From: Phocaeicola_A sp045545095
GTDB taxonomy: Bacteria > Bacteroidota > Bacteroidia > Bacteroidales > Bacteroidaceae
Assembly (NCBI GenBank): GCA_045545095.1
Contig: JAZQAG010000042.1
Location: 1-64,000 of the forward strand
Direction of reading: 5' to 3'
DNA: 64,000 nucleotides
Shown one piece after another: positions 9,675 to 17,940 of the stretch. The notes under the pieces are model-generated. The model was not told the origin of the DNA. It saw nothing but the letters and a program-made list of their open reading frames with translations, and ran no database searches. Both the position numbers and the translations under genes were made by a program. The first letter of the stretch is position 1. Each line of letters opens with the position of its first letter.

Positions 9675-9821
9675 GTGCAATCCTATCAGATAAAAGCAGA
9701 AATATCCTGCATTTGTTTCAGATAAATTCTAAAAAAAACGCAAAACATAAAGTATAGAGAACAATCTGTGTAGCCAAAATTGCGGCCTTTATCTACTTCC
9801 AATCCCTTCCAACAGTTCCAG

Positions 9822-10505
9822 CTACCCTACCCCAAGGTCGGTATTATCCACCAAGACTTCAACAAAGGGTTCATCCTGAAGGAGCGGACAGACATCACGG
9901 ACAAACCAACGGGCCAATTCCTCATCCCGAAGCACAGCGGTTCCATTGGGACAAAAAAGATTGACACTAAAATACTCAAAATGGCAACGGGCAGTAGCTA
10001 TATCTGCCAGAATACGTTGACGGGAATCTCCCTCCGTTCCTACCAACAGACACACTCCTTGGAAATAACGCGCAATCTCCTTTGGAGTAACAGTGGAAGG
10101 AATACCCTTTTGCCATCGGGCACGTAATGTGGAATCAAAACTTTCTACTCCACACCGGAACTTCACAATAGCGGGAGCAAAACGGGCAGCAAAACATGCC
10201 AACTGATGACGATACATATAATGTGCTTCGAACCAAAGGGTATGAATCTGCTTGCGACGGACAATATCGGCTATCAGCGAGAGAGTCTCCTCATCCAGCT
10301 CCATAGCAGAACCGGAATTGATGACATCGAGCACCCCATACTGCCCTGTCACCTGTTCCAAGGCCAAACGGTTCACCTCGTAGGGAGTGGGGCCTACATC
10401 TTCATGATAATCACAGAAAGAGCATTTTCTCCAACGGCATCCGGTACCTTGCAACAAGACAAACTCGCGAAGCATCTTGGTATCTATCAAAGAATATCGT
10501 TGCAT
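9822..10505 (-). CDS. Radical SAM protein with atypical CX4CX2C motif, next to yhhQ
   Basis: A 227-aa protein. Near the N-terminus it carries Cys23, Cys28 and Cys31 in GCRWRKCSFC, a CX4CX2C spacing rather than the canonical CX3CX2C, followed by an Elp3/MiaB-like barrel (VINSGSAMELDEETL, KFRCGVESFD). It starts 6 bases after the yhhQ stop, so the two form an operon. YhhQ proteins import queuosine precursors; the neighbour therefore suggests a role in 7-deazapurine/queuine salvage or modification. That function is inferred from context only. The ATG at 10503-10505 is clear. Confidence 0.8.
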   Translation of the reverse strand: MQRYSLIDTKMLREFVLLQGTGCRWRKCSFCDYHEDVGPTPYEVNRLALEQVTGQYGVLDVINSGSAMELDEETLSLIADIVRRKQIHTLWFEAHYMYRHQLACFAARFAPAIVKFRCGVESFDSTLRARWQKGIPSTVTPKEIARYFQGVCLLVGTEGDSRQRILADIATARCHFEYFSVNLFCPNGTAVLRDEELARWFVRDVCPLLQDEPFVEVLVDNTDLGVG

Positions 10506-10511
10506 AGGGAA

Positions 10512-11186
10512 TCAGCGGTTCAGCCACTTGGTCAACCCACGGATAGCGGCATAGGCCATCGGGGTACCAAAGAAACTTTCAATCAACAATTTGGAACAAT
10601 ACTGGAAAGCCAGCATCAACCACAATTCATGGGTTGATACGGTACCCAAGAAAGCAATGAGTACAAAGGGGACAGTGTCAAACAGGTAGGCTATGGCCGA
10701 ACTGCCAATAGTGCGCACCCAAAGACGCCGCCCACGGGTCCATACCTTAATGCGCTCCATAAGCCAGGCATTACTGAGTTCGCCTAACAGAAAACCCGTA
10801 AGCGAAGCTATCACAATACGTGGTACATAAGAGAATATGTGATTATACGCACCAGCCGTCTCTGCCAAATGGTCTGGTGATGGAAGCCAAACACCAACCT
10901 GAGTACATACAACCAATAGAATATTACAAAAGAAAGTAAGCCAGATAACACGCTTGGCTGTACGAAAGCCCCACAATTCGGTGAGTACATCACCTAACAT
11001 ATAGGCGAAAGGAAAGGTGATTGTACCAGCATCAAAATAAAAAAGTCCGGCTAGTCCTATGACTTTGACTGCCATGATGTTGGATACAAGATAAAGAGTC
11101 ACAAATAATGCGGTGACCACCATCAGCAAGGTACCTCCAGTACCTGCCGTTCGGTTTTTGAAAGGGTTTTCCGATACCTTATTCAT
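10512..11186 (-). CDS. Queuosine precursor transporter, YhhQ/DUF165 family
   Basis: A 224-aa polytopic inner-membrane protein with about six hydrophobic segments. Family features include the FPFAYMLGDVLTELWGF stretch (residues ~58-75) and the C-terminal FQYCSKLLIESFFGTPMAY segment. YhhQ proteins import preQ0/preQ1-type bases for tRNA queuosine. It is the first gene of a two-gene minus-strand operon with the radical SAM protein. A -7 box TAACTTTG lies at 11210-11217 (minus), back to back with the promoter of the divergent cyclophilin gene. Confidence 0.88.
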   Translation of the reverse strand: MNKVSENPFKNRTAGTGGTLLMVVTALFVTLYLVSNIMAVKVIGLAGLFYFDAGTITFPFAYMLGDVLTELWGFRTAKRVIWLTFFCNILLVVCTQVGVWLPSPDHLAETAGAYNHIFSYVPRIVIASLTGFLLGELSNAWLMERIKVWTRGRRLWVRTIGSSAIAYLFDTVPFVLIAFLGTVSTHELWLMLAFQYCSKLLIESFFGTPMAYAAIRGLTKWLNR

Positions 11187-11207
11187 AATGTCTATTTATA
11201 AATACGG

Positions 11208-11250
11208 TGCAAAGTTAGACAAAAACCACGAATTTTACCTAACTTTGCAC
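11208..11250. promoter_or_regulatory. Divergent promoters arranged as a perfect 12-bp inverted repeat
   Basis: GTGCAAAGTTAG (11208-11219) and CTAACTTTGCAC (11239-11250) are exact inverted copies separated by 19 bases. Each arm contains a -7 box TAACTTTG, one firing left to yhhQ (11210-11217, minus) and one firing right to the cyclophilin gene (11240-11247, plus). No good TTTG -33 box is seen for either. Confidence 0.6.
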
Positions 11251-11272
11251 AAAATTTGAATTCAAAACAATT

Positions 11273-12034
11273 ATGGAAAATCAGAAAGAGACACATTTGC
11301 TCATTGAGACTTCAAAAGGTAATATCACCGTAAAGCTCTATAACGAGACACCGAAACACCGCGATAATTTCATCAAGTTGGCCAAAGAGGGATTCTATGA
11401 AGGGACACTCTTCCATCGCGTCATCAAGAACTTTATGATTCAAGGCGGCGACCCAGAATCCAAAGGGGCACCAGCAGGCAAAATGTTGGGTACCGGAGAT
11501 ACCGGATACACCCTGCCAGCAGAATTCGTTTACCCCAAATACTTTCATAAGAAAGGTGTACTGTCTGCTGCCCGCCAAGGGGATGAGGTGAACCCCGAGC
11601 GCCGTTCATCGGGATGCCAATTCTACATTGTGACAGGACAGGTATATACCCAAACACAAGTGGCCGGTATGGAGAACCAACTGAACCAAATGAAACTGAA
11701 AACGGCTTTTGACACACTGGCCCGCCAACACATGAAAGACATCTACAAGATGCGCAAAGCCAATGACATAGAAGGTCTTCAAAAACTGCAGGACAAGCTA
11801 ATAGCCGAAGCACAGGCTCAAGTGGCAGATGAAGCACCGTTCCGATTCACTCCCGAACAGATTGAAGCATACACGACAATAGGAGGAACTCCACATCTGG
11901 ACAACCAATATACTGTATTCGGCGAAGTGACAGAAGGCATGGAAGTGGTGGATGCTATCCAACAAGTGAAAACCAATCGTGCTGACCGTCCGGAAGAAGA
12001 TGTGGTGATACGTAAAGTGACCGTACTGGAATGA
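11273..12034 (+). CDS. Cyclophilin-type peptidyl-prolyl cis-trans isomerase
   Basis: A 253-aa cyclophilin. Conserved blocks include FHRVIKNFMIQGGDPE (residues ~47-62), the SSGCQFYIVTG block and the C-terminal YTVFGEVTEGMEVVDAI. There is no signal peptide, so it is probably cytoplasmic. A charged helical insertion of about 60 residues (MKLKTAFDTLARQHMKDIYK and on) splits the cyclophilin fold, which explains the length above the usual ~165 aa; such insertions are common in this family in Bacteroidetes. The stop overlaps the next start by four bases (ATGA), so it is translated together with the M16 peptidase. Confidence 0.92.
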   Translation: MENQKETHLLIETSKGNITVKLYNETPKHRDNFIKLAKEGFYEGTLFHRVIKNFMIQGGDPESKGAPAGKMLGTGDTGYTLPAEFVYPKYFHKKGVLSAARQGDEVNPERRSSGCQFYIVTGQVYTQTQVAGMENQLNQMKLKTAFDTLARQHMKDIYKMRKANDIEGLQKLQDKLIAEAQAQVADEAPFRFTPEQIEAYTTIGGTPHLDNQYTVFGEVTEGMEVVDAIQQVKTNRADRPEEDVVIRKVTVLE

Positions 12035-13278
12035 TTGCCATCAACCGACATATTCTGCCTAACGGATTGCGAATCGTACACAACGAGGACCAAAGTACCC
12101 AAATGGTAGCCATCAATGTGCTCTATGACGTAGGTTCCAGAGATGAGGACGAGGAACGGACGGGGTTTGCACACCTATTTGAACATCTGATGTTCGGAGG
12201 TTCAGCCAACATCCCTGACTATGACACACCGGTACAGGAATCCGGAGGAGAAAACAATGCCTGGACAACCAACGATCTGACAAACTACTACATCACCCTT
12301 CCCCGGCAGAACATAGAAGTGGGCTTCTGGTTGGAATCTGACAGAATGTTGGGTCTGGCTTTCTCACCTGAAAGTTTAGAGGTACAACGACAGGTAGTCA
12401 TGGAAGAATTCAAACAACGGGATTTGAACCAGCCCTACGGAGATGCCAGCCACCTGACACGCAGCATGGCTTACAAAGTACACCCTTATCGATGGCCGAC
12501 CATCGGTAAAGAATTGAACCACATAGCCAATGCTACGTTGGATGATGTCAAAGATTTCTTTTATCGTTTCTATGCACCGAACAATGCCATTTTGGCTGTA
12601 GCCGGAAATATAAGTTTCGATGAAGTAATCAATCTGGCCGAGAAATGGTTCGGGCCTATTCCACATCGGAAGGTACAGAAACGAAACCTTCCTGCTGAAC
12701 CGCAACAAATGGAGATACGCCGTATGGAGGTGACGAGAGATGTCCCACTTGATACCCTCTACATGACCTTTCACACTTGTGACCGACTGCACTCCGACTA
12801 TTATGCCACAGATATGCTAAGCGATTTGTTGGCCAACGGACGGTCGAGCCGTCTGATACAGCATTTGGTAAAAGAACATCAGGTATTCAGCCAAATTGAC
12901 GCATACATAACAGGCAGCATAGACGAAGGGCTTCTGCAAATTTGTGGAAAACCATTGCCTGGCATTTCCCTGCAAGAAGCTGAAAAATGGGTATGGAAGG
13001 AATTGGAGCTATTAGCACATACGACTCCTGATGAAATTGAATTGGAGAAAGTAAAGAACCGGTACGAAGCGGAACAGACATTCAAGAGTGTCAATTTCCT
13101 GAACAACGCTATCAACATGGCTTACTTCGAACTTATCAGTCGTGCCGAGGATATGAACGATGAAATCTCCCGATACCGAAGTGTCAGTCCCGAAGATATA
13201 CGAAATGTAGCCGGCAAAGTGTTCCGAAAAGAAAATTGCTCGATACTATACTATTTTGCAAGGAAAGAAAAGAACTAA
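12031..13278 (+). CDS. M16 family zinc metallopeptidase
   Basis: A 415-aa insulinase-type peptidase. The inverted zinc motif HLFEH (His48, Glu51, His52) lies in GFAHLFEHLMFGGS. The rest has the two-lobed M16 pattern (VMEEFKQRDLNQPYG, then the LANGRSSRLIQHLV region of the inactive half). There is no signal peptide. The start codon overlaps the stop of the cyclophilin gene (ATGA), so the two are one transcription unit. This length suits a subunit of the M16B type that cleaves peptides in a cage. The substrate is not known. Confidence 0.92.
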   Translation: MIAINRHILPNGLRIVHNEDQSTQMVAINVLYDVGSRDEDEERTGFAHLFEHLMFGGSANIPDYDTPVQESGGENNAWTTNDLTNYYITLPRQNIEVGFWLESDRMLGLAFSPESLEVQRQVVMEEFKQRDLNQPYGDASHLTRSMAYKVHPYRWPTIGKELNHIANATLDDVKDFFYRFYAPNNAILAVAGNISFDEVINLAEKWFGPIPHRKVQKRNLPAEPQQMEIRRMEVTRDVPLDTLYMTFHTCDRLHSDYYATDMLSDLLANGRSSRLIQHLVKEHQVFSQIDAYITGSIDEGLLQICGKPLPGISLQEAEKWVWKELELLAHTTPDEIELEKVKNRYEAEQTFKSVNFLNNAINMAYFELISRAEDMNDEISRYRSVSPEDIRNVAGKVFRKENCSILYYFARKEKN

Positions 13279-13320
13279 AACAATTTACATATGCGAGTAA
13301 TTGATAAATAATTTAATAAA

Positions 13321-13358
13321 GTCAGGCGCGGGTTTTCACATGAAAATCCGCGCCTGAC
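13321..13358. terminator. Bidirectional intrinsic terminator
   Basis: A 17-bp stem (GTCAGGCGCGGGTTTTC with GAAAATCCGCGCCTGAC, one G-T pair) around a 4-base loop, flanked by AATAAA on the left and TTTATT on the right. It lies between the convergent M16 and lyase genes and can serve both. Confidence 0.9.
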
Positions 13359-13384
13359 TTTATTATATAATCAACATCTCCAAA

Positions 13385-14833
13385 TTACAATGAATCACCG
13401 AAGTCTTCCTTGAACTTGGTGACAAGTTCTTCTTGCCAATGGCCGATTTCCTTCAAACGGCCAAAGAAGAAACGAAGTACGGCAGGCTCTTCCACCCACT
13501 TGAGACCACCAATGATCTCGCGGTTGTCCCACAACCACTTCACACGGTCTGCCACATACTTGATTTGTGACAAGGTAAACACACGACGAGGAACAGCCAA
13601 ACGCATCAATTCAAGTTCAGCAAAACGCTCAGTACCATCGGGTTCGCGCTGTTCAGAAAGAGTACCACGTTCCATACCACGGATACCACCAGCAATATAA
13701 AGAGCTGTAGCTACGGCAGCTGCAGGATACTGGTCATGTGGCATATCGGGTACGAATCCCTGACAATCGAGGTGAGCACCGAGACCACCAGCAGGCTTAA
13801 TCATAGGCACTCCATAATCATCGAGTTCTTTTACCAAATAGGCAATGAATTCAGGACCATGACTCAAGTAGTCCATATCGAGTGATTCATACAGACCTTC
13901 GGCCATTGATTCGATAGAACGTACGTCAATACCTCCGTATGTAAGGAAGCCTTCGTAGAGAGGAATATACTCCATCATACTCTTGATCAATTCAGTGTTG
14001 TGGCTGATGATGGCACCACCGCGAGCAAAACCAAGTTTACGGGCAGAGAAGTAGATGATATCCATCTTGTTGGCCAAGAGATGGTAGATTTCCTTCGGGG
14101 TCATGTACTTGCACTGTGCCTCACGAGTCTTCATGAAGTAGATATTGTCCTGAAGCAATGAAGCATCAAGAATGCTTGGCACACCAAAATCATGACAGAT
14201 GTCAGCTACAGCCAACATATTCTCCAAACTTACGGGCTGTCCACCGATAAGGTTTGTACCGGCCTCTACACGCACATATGCAACCTTTTCGGGACCAACT
14301 TCGCGGATGACACGCTTCAATTCGCGCAAGTCAAAGTCTCCTTTGAATGGTTCATCACTTTGAGGAACAAGTCCTTTTTTGTGAACAAGTTCCAACACCT
14401 CACCTCCACAACGTGTAACATGCGCCTTGGTGGTAGTGAAGTGGAAGTTCATGATAGCAACCATACCAGGTTTCACGAAGCGCTCGGCCAAAATGTTCTC
14501 GCAAGCACGTCCCTGATGAGCAGGAAGCACGTTGTCGACACCAAACACCTCTTTCATCGCAGCCTTCAAGCGATTGAAGGTTTCACTACCTGCATAAGCA
14601 TCGTCAGCAAGATGCATGGCAGCCGTCTGACGATCAGACATAGCATTGACACCAGAATCGGTAAGCATATCCAGATAGATATCTTTATTCTGGAGCAAGA
14701 ATGTATTGTTACCTGCCTGTTGGATAGCACGAAGACGCTCGTCAACGGGCAAAAGATTGAGTTTCTGTACTACACGTACCTTATGCATTTCCAAAGGTAC
14801 CTGGTTTTCCGGTTGATAAAATTTTACGCTCAT
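13385..14833 (-). CDS. Tyrosine phenol-lyase / tryptophanase family PLP enzyme
   Basis: A 482-aa beta-eliminating lyase of fold type I. The N-terminal part (AGNNTFLLQNKDIYLDMLTD, then SGVNAMSD) and the C-terminal GIRGMERG (Arg389) resemble tyrosine phenol-lyase more than tryptophanase. The PLP Schiff-base lysine should be Lys266 in SARK. The cofactor Asp is Asp223, but the arginine that follows it in both reference enzymes (DATR/DSAR) is Leu226 here (DASLL). Substrate specificity is therefore open. The family splits tyrosine or tryptophan to phenol or indole, pyruvate and ammonia. I chose the ATG at 14831-14833 because a good promoter (14881-14911) lies between it and the longer open frame. 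Confidence 0.85.
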   Translation of the reverse strand: MSVKFYQPENQVPLEMHKVRVVQKLNLLPVDERLRAIQQAGNNTFLLQNKDIYLDMLTDSGVNAMSDRQTAAMHLADDAYAGSETFNRLKAAMKEVFGVDNVLPAHQGRACENILAERFVKPGMVAIMNFHFTTTKAHVTRCGGEVLELVHKKGLVPQSDEPFKGDFDLRELKRVIREVGPEKVAYVRVEAGTNLIGGQPVSLENMLAVADICHDFGVPSILDASLLQDNIYFMKTREAQCKYMTPKEIYHLLANKMDIIYFSARKLGFARGGAIISHNTELIKSMMEYIPLYEGFLTYGGIDVRSIESMAEGLYESLDMDYLSHGPEFIAYLVKELDDYGVPMIKPAGGLGAHLDCQGFVPDMPHDQYPAAAVATALYIAGGIRGMERGTLSEQREPDGTERFAELELMRLAVPRRVFTLSQIKYVADRVKWLWDNREIIGGLKWVEEPAVLRFFFGRLKEIGHWQEELVTKFKEDFGDSL

Positions 14834-14880
14834 TTGGTATAGATATTTTATAATTGTTATTTTTTCCGTGTAAGAAGTTG

Positions 14881-14911
14881 CAAAGATAAACACTTATATC
14901 CAATTTACAAA
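14881..14911 (-). promoter_or_regulatory. Promoter of the beta-eliminating lyase gene
   Basis: Minus strand: TTTG (14908-14911), 19 bases, then TATCTTTG (14881-14888). It is a full match to the Bacteroidetes consensus, about 48 bases upstream of the chosen ATG. Confidence 0.8.
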
Positions 14912-14972
14912 CAAAATGAAAGTATTTATACCATTTTTAGGAGAAAAGATTTTGCAAATATAATAAAAGAAA

Positions 14973-15007
14973 CGGGCCATACAAGTGTCAAGCACTTATA
15001 TGACCCG
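14973..15007 (-). terminator. Terminator after nrdJ
   Basis: CGGGCCATACAAGTG (14973-14987) and CACTTATATGACCCG (14993-15007) form a 15-bp stem with two G-T type mismatches and a 5-base loop. On the minus strand a T-rich stretch follows (TTTCTTTTATTATA). It ends transcription from nrdJ before the lyase promoter. Confidence 0.8.
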
Positions 15008-15037
15008 TCAAACTAATACAACAATCTTTTAAAATCC

Positions 15038-17575
15038 TTATCCGCAACGTGAGCTTCCGCAATGCTTGCAGATAAGACAACCCTCTTGGTAAACCAAGGT
15101 TTCGTAGCCACAGTTGGGGCACTTCTGACCTTTAGCCTCAGTACCGTCCTGGATGTATTTCTTCAAGGCACGCTCTACACCGTTCTTCCATGTATTGATA
15201 CTCTCACTGTCGAGTTGGAGCGAACCTACCAGTTTGATGACCTGTTCGATAGGCATACGATAGCGCAACACACCAGAAATCAACTTGGCATAATTCCAAT
15301 ACTCTTTATTGAACTTCTCAGAAAGGCCCTCTACGGTTGTCTTATAACCGCGTTTGTTCTCAAACTGGAAGTCATAGCGCTTACGTCCTTCCTCGTCGGT
15401 GGTCTTGATGATACGGCCACGGGTTACGCTCTTGGGGAGAATAATACCCTCTTCATCATCCTGCAGACCAGTAAAGATTTCGTAAGGATAACCGTCGAGC
15501 AGACCAACGAAAGCCACCCACTTCTCCTTATTGTTCTGGAAACGAACGATATCACAATCAAGCACGGCAGGACGCACCTCGGTCACTGTGGGCGGTTTGC
15601 ATGGCAACGGTTCGTCCTTCTTGTCGCTCTTGGTAGAGATGAGCACTCCAGCGCGGCTTCCGTCACGATAAACGGTACATCCCTTGCAACCACTCTTCCA
15701 AGCTTCTACGTAAAGACGGTTCACCAATTCCTCGTCAACATCGTTGGGCAGGTTGATGGTCACACTGATGGAGTGGTCCACCCACTTCTGGATAGCACCC
15801 TGCATCTGCACCTTCATCAGCCAATCGACATCGTTGCTGGTCGCCTTGTTGTAAGGAGAGTGTGCCACCAGTTCATCAATCTCTTCCTGGGTGTAACGTT
15901 TCTCTGTATCATAGCCGTTCACGCGCATCCACTCCAAGAACTTATGGTGATAAACGATGTATTCTTCGAAAGCATCACCCGTTTCATCCATAAAGTCCAC
16001 ATGCACTTCGGGATCATTGGGATTTACCTTACGGCGACGCTTGTAAACAGGCATGAACACAGGTTCAATACCGCTCGTCGTCTGTGTCATCAGGCTGGTG
16101 GTTCCCGTAGGAGCGATAGTAAGACAGGCAATATTGCGGCGACCGTATTGCGTCATCTCCTCGTAGAGAGCCGGATCAGCTTCTTTAATACGGTTCACAA
16201 ATGGGTTGTTTTTCTCGCGCTCACTGTCATAAACAGCAAATGCACCGCGTTCCTTAGCCATATTTACTGATGAACGATAGGCTTCAAGAGCAATAGTCTT
16301 GTGTACCTCTACACTGAAGTCTGTAGCCTCCTGTGTGCCATAGCGCAAGCCCATGGCGGCAATCATATCGCCCTCGGCTGTGATACCCACACCTGTGCGT
16401 CGGCCTTGTCCGCTCTTCTTATATATTTTCTCCCACAGCATCATTTCGCTACCCTTCACTTCGTTGCTTTCGGGGTCGCTTTGGATTTTCTCCATGATGC
16501 GTTCTATCTTCTCCAACTCCAGATCAATGATGTCATCCATGATACGCTGAGCCAATCCCACGTGCTTACGGAAGAGTTCGAAATCAAAGTAAGCATCTTT
16601 GGTGAAGGGATTCACCACGTATGAATAGAGATTGATGGCCAACAGACGGCATGAGTCATACGGACAAAGAGGAATTTCGCCACAGGGGTTTGTACTCACT
16701 GTACGGTAACCCAAATCGGCATAACAGTCAGGCACACTTTCACGGATGATGGTATCCCAGAAAAGCACACCGGGCTCGGCACTCTTCCAAGCATTGTGTA
16801 CAATCTTCTTCCACAATGCCGAAGCATCAATCTGCTTCGTCACCATCGGATTGCTACTTGCTATGGGATACTGTTGGGTATAGGGTACGCCTTCAATAGC
16901 CGCACGCATAAAATCGTCATCCAGCTTGACAGAGACATTAGCTCCTGTCACCTTTCCTTCTGTCATCTTGGCATCAATAAATGACTCTGAATCGGGATGC
17001 TTGATGCTGACACTCAACATTAGGGCACCACGTCGGCCATCTTGTGCCACCTCGCGCGTACTATTAGAATAACGCTCCATAAAAGGAACCAAACCGGTAG
17101 AGGTCAAAGCTGAATTCTTTACGGGAGAGCCTTTAGGACGAATATGAGAAAGGTCATGTCCTACTCCACCGCGACGTTTCATAAGCTGCACCTGCTCTTC
17201 GTCAATGCGGATAATGGCACCATAAGAATCAGCCTGTCCATCCATTCCAATTACAAAACAATTGGAAAGCGAAGCAATCTGGAAATCATTTCCAATACCA
17301 GTCATAGGGCTACCCTGTGGTACGATGTACCGGAAGTGATCCATCAAATCAAAAAGTTCTTTAGCCGAAAGAGGGTTGGCATACTTCTGTTCGATGCGTG
17401 CCACCTCATTGGCTATACGCCAGTGCATATCCTCCGGCGAACGCTCATAGATTTTTCCGAACGAGTCTTTCACGGCATATTTGTTCACCCATACACGGGC
17501 TGCCAGCTCGTCGCCTTTGAAGTATTCGAGCGATGCCTCGAATGCCTCGTCATACGTATAAGTTTTCTGTTCCAT
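15038..17575 (-). CDS. nrdJ: Adenosylcobalamin-dependent (class II) ribonucleotide reductase
   Basis: An 845-aa class II reductase that makes deoxyribonucleotides with B12 as radical source. Visible are the substrate-site NPCGEI block (N-x-C-x-E, in STNPCGEIPLCPYDSC), the first redox cysteine region SNCFVIGM, the glycyl/TSLMTQTTSGIEP loop, and a C-terminal extension with paired cysteines (CPNCGYE and CLICKHCGSSRCG) that suits a zinc site and disulfide relay. There is no NrdB-like partner nearby, as expected for class II. The ATG at 17573-17575 is supported by a promoter at 17656-17687. Confidence 0.95.
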   Translation of the reverse strand: MEQKTYTYDEAFEASLEYFKGDELAARVWVNKYAVKDSFGKIYERSPEDMHWRIANEVARIEQKYANPLSAKELFDLMDHFRYIVPQGSPMTGIGNDFQIASLSNCFVIGMDGQADSYGAIIRIDEEQVQLMKRRGGVGHDLSHIRPKGSPVKNSALTSTGLVPFMERYSNSTREVAQDGRRGALMLSVSIKHPDSESFIDAKMTEGKVTGANVSVKLDDDFMRAAIEGVPYTQQYPIASSNPMVTKQIDASALWKKIVHNAWKSAEPGVLFWDTIIRESVPDCYADLGYRTVSTNPCGEIPLCPYDSCRLLAINLYSYVVNPFTKDAYFDFELFRKHVGLAQRIMDDIIDLELEKIERIMEKIQSDPESNEVKGSEMMLWEKIYKKSGQGRRTGVGITAEGDMIAAMGLRYGTQEATDFSVEVHKTIALEAYRSSVNMAKERGAFAVYDSEREKNNPFVNRIKEADPALYEEMTQYGRRNIACLTIAPTGTTSLMTQTTSGIEPVFMPVYKRRRKVNPNDPEVHVDFMDETGDAFEEYIVYHHKFLEWMRVNGYDTEKRYTQEEIDELVAHSPYNKATSNDVDWLMKVQMQGAIQKWVDHSISVTINLPNDVDEELVNRLYVEAWKSGCKGCTVYRDGSRAGVLISTKSDKKDEPLPCKPPTVTEVRPAVLDCDIVRFQNNKEKWVAFVGLLDGYPYEIFTGLQDDEEGIILPKSVTRGRIIKTTDEEGRKRYDFQFENKRGYKTTVEGLSEKFNKEYWNYAKLISGVLRYRMPIEQVIKLVGSLQLDSESINTWKNGVERALKKYIQDGTEAKGQKCPNCGYETLVYQEGCLICKHCGSSRCG

Positions 17576-17655
17576 TGTTCTAAGTGCTCAGTATTAATAG
17601 TTTGTTTGTAGAAGTCCACCATTCAGTTTGAGCCACTAAAGTTAATAAGCGACTG

Positions 17656-17687
17656 CAAAACTACAGAGACTTTCCGAGTTGACCAAA
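17656..17687 (-). promoter_or_regulatory. Promoter of nrdJ
   Basis: Minus strand: TTTG (17684-17687), 20 bases, TAGTTTTG (17656-17663), about 80 bases upstream of the ATG. The 80-base leader is too short for a cobalamin riboswitch and shows no such structure. Confidence 0.75.
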
Positions 17688-17696
17688 TTTTTCACA

Positions 17697-17803
17697 AAAA
17701 AAGTTTTCAACAATATGAAAAGTTTTCCAAAACAAAAAGGCATGCAATTGAAAATCAGATATTTAAAATTTTACTAGACACCAAAAGTTTTCCAAAACAA
17801 AAA
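17697..17803 (+). repeat. Three copies of AAAAGTTTTC motif between nrdJ and nitroreductase
   Basis: AAAAGTTTTCCAAAACAAAA occurs twice (from 17718 and from 17783, 65 bases apart), with a shorter copy AAAAGTTTTCAACA near 17699. They lie upstream of the nrdJ promoter and of the divergent nitroreductase gene, so they could be operator sites. The AT-rich composition means chance cannot be excluded. Apart from the two promoters nothing else is seen in 17576-17940. Confidence 0.5.
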
Positions 17804-17889
17804 ACCACATCAAGAAGACATCAAACCATACAGGAAAAATTCCCCTCCAAAAATTCCGATCAGAATGCACGTTCATTCAAACTTTATAG

Positions 17890-17897
17890 TATCTTTG
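17890..17897 (+). promoter_or_regulatory. -7 box of the nitroreductase gene
   Basis: TATCTTTG, about 43 bases upstream of the ATG. No TTTG at the -33 position. Confidence 0.5.
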
Positions 17898-17940
17898 CAG
17901 CAAAATAGATTATAGTAATACACAACAAATAAAAAAAAAT

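Noticed and set aside
15062..16270. 402-aa plus-strand frame antisense to nrdJ
   Set aside because: It is long but purely antisense to a clear class II reductase, with no promoter and no family features.
17576..17655. Cobalamin riboswitch upstream of the B12-dependent reductase
   Set aside because: The leader between promoter and ATG is about 80 bases, too short, and no B12-box-like sequence was seen.
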